Source: Acidimicrobiaceae bacterium
GTDB lineage: Bacteria; Actinomycetota; Acidimicrobiia; Acidimicrobiales; RAAP-2
Assembly: GCA_003131665.1 (NCBI GenBank)
Contig: PKWA01000104.1
Coordinates: forward strand, 4,929 to 17,264
DNA: 12,336 nucleotides
Direction of reading: 5' to 3'
Under the pieces are notes generated by a model, which saw only the letters and a list, made by a program, of their open reading frames with translations, ran no database searches and was not told where the DNA came from. Within the stretch, counting starts at the first letter, position 1. Each line of letters begins with the position of its first letter. The translations under genes and the position numbers were made by a program. Of the stretch, positions 5,545 to 12,336 are shown in pieces.

Positions 5545-7359
5545 CTAGAAGTGTAGGTACTCCGGCATGAAGTTCTCAAGCGGGTTCGGTGTGAATCCAA
5601 TTGAGCTCTTCAGTGTCTTGATGATTTCACCTGCACCGACAGCCTGGGGCTGGTAGAGCACCGGCAGTTGCTTCGCGGCGTACGTAGCGTAAGCCGTCAA
5701 CTTGGCGGTGCCAAAGGTAGTCCCATTGATCAGTGTGGTCATCGCGGGGTCGCTGTAGCTACCGACGTTGAATCCACCCGTGGGCGTGAACAGTGTCTCG
5801 CCCGATGGGTAGTAGTCGGGAGCGTAGATCCAGCCGCCGCCCCATGAGCAAACTTCGTAGCCAGCGCCACCGCTGCAGTCCGAGATCACGTTGTTAAAGG
5901 TGTCCTCAGACGTTTGGAAGGTGATGCCGATCTGAGCCCAGTCGGCGACTTCGGCGTTGAACGTGTCGTCCAAGGCCGGTGAGCCGCTAGCCCAGATGAT
6001 CTTGAAGTTCAACGTGTACCCTGACGCAATATTGGCGCCACAGTCGGTCGCCCCAGTGCCCGGTGAGGTACAGGTCATGACGCCGCCCTCTTCGGTCCAC
6101 CCGTGCGAGGTCAACAGTGCCTTGGCGGCGCTGAGACTGAAGGGGTACGGGTTCGGCACGGCACCACTAATCGTGGACGGTGTGTTCGGAGGCAGTGGGC
6201 TGTAAATCGGGAAGCCGTAGCCCTTGTCCACGTTCGTGATAATGCCCGTCTGGTCGACAGCCGTTTGCAACGCCTGGCGGATGTAGAGCTGCGCGATTGC
6301 AGCAGACTTCGGATCCGCGGAGCTGAAGTTGAACGGTGCGTAGTTGAAGTCCCACTCAGAGCCCGTGATGATGTTGTAGCGACTCGCGAGTTGACCCCAG
6401 TTGGGACCCGCCTTACCAGGACTTGGCGCCGGTGAGGTGAGAATCGTCGGATCGACGAAGCCCAAGTCAATCTTGCCAGCCTGTAGGTCGTTCTCTTCCG
6501 CAGTCGTTGAGGTGTAGGCAACTTCCTTCACGAACTTCACTTGGGCCTTTTGTGGACCGTTGTAGTGAGAGTTCGGCTGGAACGTTGCGTTACCAAGGCT
6601 GTCAAAGGCGGTCAACTTCCAAGGACCGTCTACGCCGCTCTGCCACATCTTGTCGGTGTAGGTGCTGGTCTTCGAAGACTGTCCGTCTAGGTAGGCCTCA
6701 ACGTTCTTGCACGCGACGGTGGTAGAAGCAGCACCGTAGGCGCCCGAAGCGCAGTTTGACGTCTGGGTAGCTGAAGTGCGGTCCCATGCGTTAGGCATTG
6801 GCGTGAGTTCTGACAAGTAGTTGTACAGAATCCAGCCAGGGTTCACGGAGGTGGTGAAGTTAATCGTCACCTTGTTGCCCTTGCCCGAAGCACTCTTGAC
6901 CTGGTCAGGAATACCGAAACCGCCGTTATAGCCACAGTAAGACGTCGGGTCGGCCTTGTACATGTTCAAGAAGAACATGACGGCCTCGGCGTCTACGGTC
7001 TGGCCGTCGGCGAACTTCCAGCCCTTCATGTTGATGGTGATCGTCTTGTTCCCGTTGCTAAAGACCGGTGCGTTCGCTGTTGACAGCTTGTATTGCACTG
7101 CACTTGAGCCAGCAAGGCCGAACCAGTACACCGGACGAAACATCAGTTCCTGAAACTGGTTGAGGTTGTCAACGGAAAAGAATTGACAGCCCACGTAAGG
7201 GAAGATGTAGTTCGGGTTCGCACCCGGACCTTCCGCAAAAGTGATGGTTCCCGAAGGCGCCGCGGCGCCACTGATGGTCGGAGCAATGAGACCTAACGAC
7301 AACGAACTGGCGACCGCGCCAATTGTCATCGCAAGTCGAAGTTTGCGTCCAAATTGCAT
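5545..7359 (-). CDS. Extracellular solute-binding protein, family 5 (peptide ABC importer)
   Basis: 604 aa; captures the substrate, probably peptides, outside the membrane and delivers it to DppBC. The signal peptide has a basic start (RKLR), a hydrophobic core (about 9-30) and a likely signal peptidase I site near GAAA (31-34). No lipobox cysteine is present, so it is not an obvious lipoprotein. The family 5 hallmark is NMKGWKFADGQTVDAEAVMF (110-129). Eight cysteines (58, 142, 203, 217, 430, 440, 495, 504) fall into plausible disulphide pairs. The mature part has only four arginines (75, 194, 327, 361) and is rich in N, T, S, G and Y, unusual beside its neighbours; this may reflect life at low external pH or simply export. 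Start: the frame opens at 7416, but ATG 7357-7359 has GGGAGG 9 nt upstream and gives a clean signal peptide. It heads the dppBC genes, behind a stem-loop. Confidence 0.92.
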   Translation of the reverse strand: MQFGRKLRLAMTIGAVASSLSLGLIAPTISGAAAPSGTITFAEGPGANPNYIFPYVGCQFFSVDNLNQFQELMFRPVYWFGLAGSSAVQYKLSTANAPVFSNGNKTITINMKGWKFADGQTVDAEAVMFFLNMYKADPTSYCGYNGGFGIPDQVKSASGKGNKVTINFTTSVNPGWILYNYLSELTPMPNAWDRTSATQTSNCASGAYGAASTTVACKNVEAYLDGQSSKTSTYTDKMWQSGVDGPWKLTAFDSLGNATFQPNSHYNGPQKAQVKFVKEVAYTSTTAEENDLQAGKIDLGFVDPTILTSPAPSPGKAGPNWGQLASRYNIITGSEWDFNYAPFNFSSADPKSAAIAQLYIRQALQTAVDQTGIITNVDKGYGFPIYSPLPPNTPSTISGAVPNPYPFSLSAAKALLTSHGWTEEGGVMTCTSPGTGATDCGANIASGYTLNFKIIWASGSPALDDTFNAEVADWAQIGITFQTSEDTFNNVISDCSGGAGYEVCSWGGGWIYAPDYYPSGETLFTPTGGFNVGSYSDPAMTTLINGTTFGTAKLTAYATYAAKQLPVLYQPQAVGAGEIIKTLKSSIGFTPNPLENFMPEYLHF

Positions 7360-7368
7360 ATTAAATTG

Positions 7369-7374
7369 CCTCCC
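7369..7374 (-). promoter_or_regulatory. Strong Shine-Dalgarno site of the binding-protein gene
   Basis: GGGAGG on the - strand, 9 nt before ATG 7357-7359. It fixes the start 19 codons inside the longest open frame and is the best ribosome-binding site in the window, fitting high expression. Confidence 0.75.
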
Positions 7375-7375
7375 A

Positions 7376-7394
7376 GTGTCTCCGAAGTAGACAC
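7376..7394 (-). promoter_or_regulatory. Small hairpin directly upstream of the binding-protein Shine-Dalgarno site
   Basis: On the - strand GTGTCT, a 7-nt loop (ACTTCGG) and AGACAC form a perfect 6-bp stem that ends 1 nt before GGGAGG. Such 5'-leader hairpins can stabilise mRNA or shape access to the ribosome-binding site. The structure is seen directly; its role is inferred. Confidence 0.4.
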
Positions 7395-7450
7395 AATTGT
7401 TTTGCTTACCCATCACAGATGGACTTGTCGCAACTGTACTGGAGGGTAAA

Positions 7451-7470
7451 GGGGTTCACTAGTTCACCCC
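7451..7470. promoter_or_regulatory. Operator-like dyad upstream of the binding-protein gene
   Basis: Outer arms GGGGT (7451-7455) and ACCCC (7466-7470) flank a central palindrome ACTAGT (7458-7463), with TC spacers on both sides. The same bases also form a direct repeat GTTCAC-TA-GTTCAC with 8-bp spacing. It lies about 90-110 bp upstream of the binding-protein start, just upstream of a TANNNT box (TACAGT, - strand, 7433-7438) that would give a leader of about 70 nt. A regulator site is likely from position and symmetry; the regulator is unknown. Confidence 0.45.
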
Positions 7471-7494
7471 CGGGCGAAATATGCAGAATTCCTT

Positions 7495-7520
7495 GTGAGT
7501 TTGGGGCCAAACGATCTCAC
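7495..7520. promoter_or_regulatory. Interrupted dyad / possible weak terminator downstream of the epimerase gene
   Basis: GTGAG (7495-7499) with TTTGG (7500-7504), a GG centre, CCAAA (7507-7511), a 4-nt interruption CGAT and CTCAC (7516-7520). Read on the - strand, it begins 33 nt after the epimerase stop and could be an imperfect terminator without a T-tract, or a second operator for the binding-protein promoter. The two cannot be told apart by eye. Confidence 0.35.
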
Positions 7521-7553
7521 GGAGAGTAAACCCTTTATTTAGAGGGATTTTGA

Positions 7554-8483
7554 CTACTTTTCCGTCGTTAGAGCCCATTTCAGCGCTGATTCGCCGTTTG
7601 GGTGGGCAAAGGTAAAGCCCGAATCAAGGAGGACTTTTGGCAGCACTCGCTGGCTCGCGAGCAGGAGTTCATCGGCCATCTGGGAACCGAACGCTGCTCG
7701 CAACGCCACCGCGGGAACGCTCAGAAACGCCGGACGATGTACTTGGTGCGCCAACAGTTTCGTGAACGACGTGTTGGAGAGCGGTTGAGGAGCCGAAAGA
7801 TTGACCGGACCGATGATGCGATGATCAATGATCCAAAGAATGGCGCGGACCTGGTCCCATAGGGAGATTGGACTCATCCACTGACGGCCCGTCGCGAGGC
7901 GAGCGCCGAGACCGAGACGAAAGAGTGGCAGCTGTTTACCCACGATGCCACCGTTCGAGCTGACGACGAGACCGGTTCGCAGGTGGGCAACGGCCACGCC
8001 CCGCTCAAGGAGTGCCATCGTGGCGTCTTCCCACTGTTGGCACACGTCGGACAAGAAGCCCTTTCCCGCCGGAGAGGATTCGTCGAGCACCTCCTCGCCA
8101 CGAGCGCCGTACCAGCCAATTGCTGAACCGCTCGCGAGAAAGATCTCCGATGAAGAGAGTTCGCCCATGGCCCGCGCCAACAGCAACGTCGAATCGACGC
8201 GCGACGCAAGAATCTCTCGCCGGCGAGCGGTCGTCCAGCGACGATCGCCGATGCCAGCGCCCGCTAGATGCACCACTGCGTCAAGTCCTCCGACGCGTCG
8301 AAGATCGCCGTCATCAACGTCGCCGTGCTGGGGGTCCCATCGGATCACGTCGCCGGTGACGGACTTGGTCGAGGGCCGTACGAACGTGGTGGTGGCGTCG
8401 CCTCGCTCGCGCAGCGCGTCGACGAGCGAACGGCCGATCAGACCCGACGCGCCAGTTACGCCGACGCGCACATCTGGTCCCAT
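7554..8483 (-). CDS. TIGR01777/YfcH-type NAD(P)-binding epimerase family protein (extended SDR)
   Basis: 309 aa, cytoplasmic, Rossmann fold. Seen: the dinucleotide loop TGASGLIG (10-17), the family's WDP (49-51), VVHLAGAGIGDRRWT (70-84), SRVDST (94-99), SGSAIGWYGARGEEVLDE (118-135), GFLSDVCQQWE (142-152), LRTGLVVSSNGG (168-179), GPVNLSAPQPLSN (225-237) and the C-terminal DUF1731-like part ending GFTFAHP (289-295). Biochemical function is unknown for most of this family, and the classic SDR YxxxK is not evident. The family's usual SWIHIDD region reads MSPISLWDQ here (203-211), a possible difference at the substrate side. ATG 8483 has no clear ribosome-binding site; GTG 8471, 6 nt after GGGA, would give the family-typical start VRVGVTGASG. 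It overlaps the upstream hydrolase gene by 28 nt (16 nt with GTG 8471), so the two are co-transcribed. Confidence 0.87.
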   Translation of the reverse strand: MGPDVRVGVTGASGLIGRSLVDALRERGDATTTFVRPSTKSVTGDVIRWDPQHGDVDDGDLRRVGGLDAVVHLAGAGIGDRRWTTARRREILASRVDSTLLLARAMGELSSSEIFLASGSAIGWYGARGEEVLDESSPAGKGFLSDVCQQWEDATMALLERGVAVAHLRTGLVVSSNGGIVGKQLPLFRLGLGARLATGRQWMSPISLWDQVRAILWIIDHRIIGPVNLSAPQPLSNTSFTKLLAHQVHRPAFLSVPAVALRAAFGSQMADELLLASQRVLPKVLLDSGFTFAHPNGESALKWALTTEK

Positions 8484-9268
8484 CGATGGAGAATCAGCGC
8501 GGCCAGTTGATCGGGGTTCTTAAAGTGCGCCGAATGGTCAGCCTCTTCAAGTTCCACAGCAGTGATCAAGGGATTCATCTCGGACAGCGCTGCGCCAAGG
8601 GCTCGGAAATACTCAGCCGACTCGCCGTCTCCATAAACGTAGGTCGCCGGTACTCGCAACTGCGCGAGATCGTAAGGCGCGACGCCACGTTGCAGTATTG
8701 AAAGGTCGCTCAAGAGCGCGGGTCCATCCAAACGGCGAGAGTCGCGTTCCGGCTCGCTCAGTCGATCCCACGCTCTATCGGAGACGACGCGCCGAAAAAA
8801 CCTCTCCGCCTCGAACGTCGCGTCGCTGGTGAGGGGTGCTCGAACATGCGGGCGCGACAGAATCCAAGGGCACGACGATTCGTAGTTCACCTCGAATAGA
8901 ACTTGCGAGGGCTCACGCAACGCCGCACCAAAGGTGACGACGCCGCCATAACTGTGGCCAAAGAGAATGACGGGGAGGTGTGGTGCCTCTTGGCGTATCA
9001 GCGCACAGAGATCGTCAATGTGATAATCGAGTCCAAGAGGTGTGAGCGCGCGCGAACCCTGGTAGCCCCGCCGGTCGTAAGCCACGAGGTCAAACGTGTC
9101 GAGTCGTCGAGCCAGGCGGGCGAACGCGGTACCGCGATCGAGCGCGCCGTGCACACAGATCACTACGGCCTGGGGGCTCGCGACACGCCGCTCGGCGACG
9201 GCGAGCCCTTGCACCGGAGAGTTTGCGACAAAGTGAAGTCGCTGCGGCGTCGACGATGAGGAGGTCAC
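8456..9268 (-). CDS. Alpha/beta hydrolase fold protein
   Basis: 270 aa, no signal peptide or membrane segment, so cytoplasmic. The catalytic set is complete: oxyanion-hole HG (40-41) in VHGALDRG, nucleophile Ser106 in GHSYGG, likely acid Asp214 in YGDGES, and His245 in ADHSAHFKNPDQLA. YDRRGYQGS (64-72) is the usual strand-4 motif. A cap region rich in charged residues spans about 140-195. The substrate cannot be told from sequence; esterase, lipase or C-C hydrolase roles are all possible. The GTG start (9266-9268) lies exactly 6 nt after TAGGTT, suggesting a leaderless mRNA; the only Shine-Dalgarno alternative is a weak TAGG. The gene is divergent from kgd (70 bp apart) and overlaps the epimerase gene downstream. 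Confidence 0.88.
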   Translation of the reverse strand: MTSSSSTPQRLHFVANSPVQGLAVAERRVASPQAVVICVHGALDRGTAFARLARRLDTFDLVAYDRRGYQGSRALTPLGLDYHIDDLCALIRQEAPHLPVILFGHSYGGVVTFGAALREPSQVLFEVNYESSCPWILSRPHVRAPLTSDATFEAERFFRRVVSDRAWDRLSEPERDSRRLDGPALLSDLSILQRGVAPYDLAQLRVPATYVYGDGESAEYFRALGAALSEMNPLITAVELEEADHSAHFKNPDQLAALILHRWDQMCASA

Positions 9269-9274
9269 GATGAA

Positions 9275-9280
9275 AACCTA
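9275..9280 (-). promoter_or_regulatory. Candidate -10 box of the hydrolase-epimerase operon (TAGGTT), leaderless geometry
   Basis: On the - strand TAGGTT is followed by TTCATC (6 nt) and then the GTG start (9266-9268), so the predicted +1 falls on the start codon. No -35 is visible at 16-18 bp. Confidence 0.42.
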
Positions 9281-9326
9281 CCGGGGCCGGTACGTTCCCA
9301 CCCATCGAATATTGTGTGACGGGCCC

Positions 9327-9332
9327 TAGGCT
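9327..9332 (+). promoter_or_regulatory. Candidate -10 box of kgd (TAGGCT), leaderless geometry
   Basis: TAGGCT is followed by GGAGGG (6 nt) and GTG 9339. The purine run looks like a Shine-Dalgarno site but ends 0-1 nt before the GTG, too close for normal use, which supports the leaderless reading. A second TANNNT, TATTGT (9310-9315), would give a leader of about 17 nt instead. Confidence 0.42.
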
Positions 9333-9338
9333 GGAGGG

Positions 9339-12336
9339 GTGAGTACGCCCCCCGAAACCCCGGCGCCTCGAACGTCGAAGGGCTCGTTTGGACCCAACGC
9401 GTGGCTGGTCGACGACATGTTTGACCGCTTTTTGGCCGATCCGTCATCGGTGGCCGAGAGTTGGCGCGAGTTCTTCGTTGACTATCAGCGCTCCACGCTG
9501 CCAACGGTCTCGTCGGTGGTAGCTGTTGAATCGCTGAATACTCCAAAGTCCGTGAAGACGATTGACGCCGAAGCGACACCACTTCTCGGCGCGGCCGCCC
9601 GCATTGTGTCCAACATGAACGCGAGCCTGGCGGTGCCCACGGCCACCAGCGTTCGCACGGTCGCCGCTCGGCTCTTAGAGATCAATCGCGCGGCCTTGAA
9701 TGAATCGCTCGCGCGTTCGAGTGGCGCCAAGGTCTCCTTCACGCACCTCATCGCTTACGCGATGGTGAAGGGCCTGGCCAAGATTCCGGCGCTGAACGCG
9801 ACGTTCGTCGACGCAGTGGACGAAAAGGGTACGCCCGGTGTTCGACGCCACGAACACGTGGGCCTCGGCCTCGCCGTCGACGTCCGAAAGAAGGACGGCT
9901 CGCGCACGCTCCTCGTGCCGGTGATTCGAGACGCCGACACGATGGATTTTCGAAGCTTCTTACTCGCGTACGAAGACCTGGTGCGCAAGATTCACGGCGG
10001 CGCCTACGGGGCGGACGATTTGGTGGGAGCGACGGTCACCCTGACCAATCCCGGCACCCTGGGTACCGTGCAGTCGGTGCCACGGCTCATGCCCGGCCAG
10101 GGAGCCATCTTTGGCGTTGGATCACTGGCGTGGCCCGCCGGCTTCGAAGCGGCCGATCCTCGGGCGTTGGCGGAGTTGGGCGTCGGCAAGATCATGACCC
10201 TTACGTCGACGTACGACCATCGCATCATTCAAGGCGCCGAGTCTGGTCTGTTCTTGAAGTACGTGGCTGAGTGCTTGACCGGTGAACACGACTTCTACGA
10301 CGACGTCTTTGCTTCGTTGGGCGTCCCGTATGAACCGGCCCGTTGGGCCAAAGACTTGAATCCTTCGACGAATGAAGGCGAAGCCGAGCGCATCTTGAAA
10401 CAGATTCGTGTGCAGGCGCTGATCAACATGTATCGCGTTCGTGGTCACTTGAACGCTCACCTGGATCCTTTGAGTAGTGAGCCGCCGCCGCTGCACCCCG
10501 AGTTGGATTTGGCGACCTACGGACTGACGATTTGGGATCTGCAGCGTTCTTTCGTGGTCGACGGCCTCGCGGGTCTGCGCGAGGCCACTCTCGAGAGGAT
10601 CTTGGCGATTTTGCGTGACGCCTACTGTCGCACGACCGGCATCGAGTACGGCCACATCCTGGATCCGAAGCAGAAACAGTGGATACAACAGCGCGTCGAG
10701 GGGGTGGACTCCTCGACCAGCTTGGAAGAGCAGCGTCGCATCCTGAGCGCGTTGAGCGACGCCGAAGTCTTCGAGCGGTTCTTGCACACTCGATACGTGG
10801 GCCAGAAACGCTTTGGCCTGGAAGGCGCGGAGTCCACCATTGTCGCCCTGCAGAGCGTCCTCGACGAAGCCGCAGACCGCGGAGTGAAAGAGGCCGTCAT
10901 CGGCATGGCCCACCGAGGACGACTGAACGTGCTCGCGAACATTGTCGGGAAGTCCTACAGCGACATCTTTTCTGAGTTCGAAGGGAACCTCGACCCCGAG
11001 AGCGTCCAGGGCAGCGGTGACGTGAAGTACCACAAGGGGGCCCGCGGCGTCTTTAAAAATCCCCGTGGCGCCACCATCGACGTGTCGATGGCGTCGAACC
11101 CCTCGCACCTTGAAGCGGTCAGTCCCGTCGTCGAAGGCATCGTGCGCGCCAAACAAGATCTCGTGATTCGACCCAACGACGGTACGTACGTAGATCAGCC
11201 GTTGGTCGAGCACCCGTACCTCGCGGTGCTCATTCATGGCGACGCGGCCTTTGCCGGCCAGGGTGTCGTCGCCGAGACCTTGAACCTCTCGCAACTCTCG
11301 GGCTATCACGTGGGTGGCGCCGTGCATATTGTCGTCAACAATCAGGTGGGCTTTACCACGGCGCCCGAGTCGGCTCGATCGAGTTTCTATCCGACCGACG
11401 TCGCCAAGATGATTCAAGCGCCGATCTTTCACGTGAACGGTGACGATCCCGAAGCCTGCGCTCGCGCGGCCCGACTGGCCTTTGAGTATCGCGAAGCGTT
11501 CCAGCGCGACGTGGTGTTGGACATCGTGTGTTATCGACGCTACGGACACAACGAAGGTGACGACCCGAGTTACACCCAACCTCAGATGTACAAGATCATC
11601 GATCAGATGCGATCAGTTCGAAAGATCTACACCGAGACGCTGATCCGACGTGGCGACATATCCATGGACGAAGCCGAACGTGTGCTCAGTGAGTTCAACG
11701 CGCGTCTCCAGGGCGTGCTCGACGAGGTTCGAGCGGTCCCGGTGCCCGAGCTCAGGGGTGTCCCGGTTGCCGACACTCCGGTGGAGCGGCCCGCCCCGGA
11801 GACGGGCGTCGATCGCGACATCTTGATGAGAATCGCTCGGGCCACGGTCAGCGCGCCCGAGGGTTTCACCGTGCACCCCAAACTCGAGCGTCAATTTACC
11901 CAGCGCCTCGCCCTGATTGAAGCGGGGGACGTTGATTGGGCCTTTGGCGAATCGTTGGCCATCGGTTCGCTGCTGTTGTCTGGAGCCAACGTCCGCCTGA
12001 CCGGCCAAGACACCCGACGCGGTACCTTTTCTCACCGTCACGCGGCGTTGATTGACTACGAGAATGGCGCGCAGTACGTGCCCCTGGCGAGCATGGGCGC
12101 GCCCGGATTCTTCACCGTACGCGACTCCTTTCTCTCGGAGTATGCCGCGCTGGGCTTCGAATACGGGTACTCGGTCGAAGCGGCCGACACACTCGTCGCC
12201 TGGGAGGCGCAGTTCGGCGACTTCGCCAACGGGGCCGAGATCATCATCGACAATTTTTTGGTGGCCGCCGAAGACAAGTGGGGCCAACGCGCCGGCCTGG
12301 TGATGCTCTTGCCTCACGGCTACGAGGGGCAGGGCC
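9339..12336 (+). CDS. kgd: Multifunctional 2-oxoglutarate dehydrogenase E1-E2 fusion (Kgd/OdhA type), 3' end outside window
   Basis: 999 codons are visible of an expected 1,200 or so; the frame is open to the window edge. It decarboxylates 2-oxoglutarate with thiamine diphosphate and feeds the succinyl-transfer step of the TCA cycle. Domains in order: N-terminal segment FGPNAWLVDDMFDRFLADP (17-35); linker (about 51-78), some 40 residues shorter than in M. tuberculosis Kgd; E2-like acyltransferase domain (about 79-325) with STYDHRIIQGAESG and active-site His294; then E1 (from about 345) with GMAHRGRLN (His525), NPSHLEAV, GDAAFAGQG (Gly634-Asp635), VNNQVGFTT (Asn667-668) binding thiamine diphosphate and Mg, and GHNEGDDPS (736 on); and a pyrimidine-binding domain starting near WAFGESLAIGS. 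No lipoyl domain is present, as usual for this fusion. GTG 9339 is the only start between an in-frame TAG at 9327 and the conserved N-terminus. Long open frames on the opposite strand here look like coding shadows. Confidence 0.95.
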   Translation, partial: MSTPPETPAPRTSKGSFGPNAWLVDDMFDRFLADPSSVAESWREFFVDYQRSTLPTVSSVVAVESLNTPKSVKTIDAEATPLLGAAARIVSNMNASLAVPTATSVRTVAARLLEINRAALNESLARSSGAKVSFTHLIAYAMVKGLAKIPALNATFVDAVDEKGTPGVRRHEHVGLGLAVDVRKKDGSRTLLVPVIRDADTMDFRSFLLAYEDLVRKIHGGAYGADDLVGATVTLTNPGTLGTVQSVPRLMPGQGAIFGVGSLAWPAGFEAADPRALAELGVGKIMTLTSTYDHRIIQGAESGLFLKYVAECLTGEHDFYDDVFASLGVPYEPARWAKDLNPSTNEGEAERILKQIRVQALINMYRVRGHLNAHLDPLSSEPPPLHPELDLATYGLTIWDLQRSFVVDGLAGLREATLERILAILRDAYCRTTGIEYGHILDPKQKQWIQQRVEGVDSSTSLEEQRRILSALSDAEVFERFLHTRYVGQKRFGLEGAESTIVALQSVLDEAADRGVKEAVIGMAHRGRLNVLANIVGKSYSDIFSEFEGNLDPESVQGSGDVKYHKGARGVFKNPRGATIDVSMASNPSHLEAVSPVVEGIVRAKQDLVIRPNDGTYVDQPLVEHPYLAVLIHGDAAFAGQGVVAETLNLSQLSGYHVGGAVHIVVNNQVGFTTAPESARSSFYPTDVAKMIQAPIFHVNGDDPEACARAARLAFEYREAFQRDVVLDIVCYRRYGHNEGDDPSYTQPQMYKIIDQMRSVRKIYTETLIRRGDISMDEAERVLSEFNARLQGVLDEVRAVPVPELRGVPVADTPVERPAPETGVDRDILMRIARATVSAPEGFTVHPKLERQFTQRLALIEAGDVDWAFGESLAIGSLLLSGANVRLTGQDTRRGTFSHRHAALIDYENGAQYVPLASMGAPGFFTVRDSFLSEYAALGFEYGYSVEAADTLVAWEAQFGDFANGAEIIIDNFLVAAEDKWGQRAGLVMLLPHGYEGQG

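Noticed and set aside
7360..7416. N-terminal 19-codon extension of the binding protein
   Set aside because: It would place a non-hydrophobic, Cys-containing stretch before a normal signal peptide, and it covers the GGGAGG site and leader hairpin; the internal ATG is better.
10122..11579. 485-codon open frame on the - strand inside kgd
   Set aside because: It lies wholly antisense to a well-conserved enzyme, its translation matches no family I know, and the GC-rich codon pattern of kgd alone can keep the opposite frame open.
11613..12317. 234-codon open frame on the - strand at the right edge
   Set aside because: Same situation: antisense to the conserved E1 part of kgd, with no recognisable domain and no start signal.
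1..12336. Search for mobile elements, CRISPR, tRNA, phage or toxin-antitoxin genes
   Set aside because: No direct-repeat arrays, transposase-like proteins, tRNA-like folds or small paired genes were recognised. Base composition looks even apart from the binding-protein gene.

Overview
The window looks like a stretch of chromosome from a moderately high-GC actinobacterium. Three genes point there: the tail of an HU protein made of lysine/alanine/proline repeats (HupB type), a CofC/FbiD coenzyme F420 enzyme, and a fused E1-E2 2-oxoglutarate dehydrogenase (Kgd/OdhA type), an architecture characteristic of Actinobacteria. A charge-poor exported binding protein and divergence from mycobacterial sequences suggest a deep-branching group such as Acidimicrobiia, possibly acid-tolerant. 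That lineage is an inference.

Layout: (1) 1-62, the 3' end of an HU-like gene (+), separated by a perfect 12-bp hairpin from cofC on the - strand (120-668). (2) rnhB (+, 728-1387), divergent from cofC. (3) A peptide ABC importer split into two transcription units that meet tail to tail: a fused two-domain ATPase on + (1462-3501), and on - the binding protein (5545-7359), then permease B (4442-5413), then permease C (3540-4445). A perfect 17-bp stem-loop lies between the binding-protein gene and the permease pair. (4) A 194-bp control region upstream of the binding protein, holding two dyads, a small hairpin and a strong Shine-Dalgarno site. (5) Two overlapping - strand genes, an alpha/beta hydrolase (8456-9268) and a TIGR01777-type SDR epimerase (7554-8483). 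(6) A divergent kgd gene (+, from 9339) that runs off the right edge with 999 codons visible.

How the genes work together: the binding protein captures peptides outside the membrane, permeases B and C form the channel, and the fused ATPase powers it. The hairpin after the binding-protein gene probably lets that protein be made in excess over the permeases. CofC supplies the activated precursor for F420, RNase HII removes ribonucleotides from DNA, and Kgd runs the 2-oxoglutarate step of the TCA cycle.

I found no mobile element, CRISPR array, tRNA or rRNA, and no convincing new multi-gene system. The most interesting signal is regulatory: several genes, notably three that start with GTG, have a TANNNT -10 box placed so that transcription should begin at or next to the start codon. 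This suggests leaderless mRNAs, in contrast with the well-formed Shine-Dalgarno leader of the binding-protein gene.
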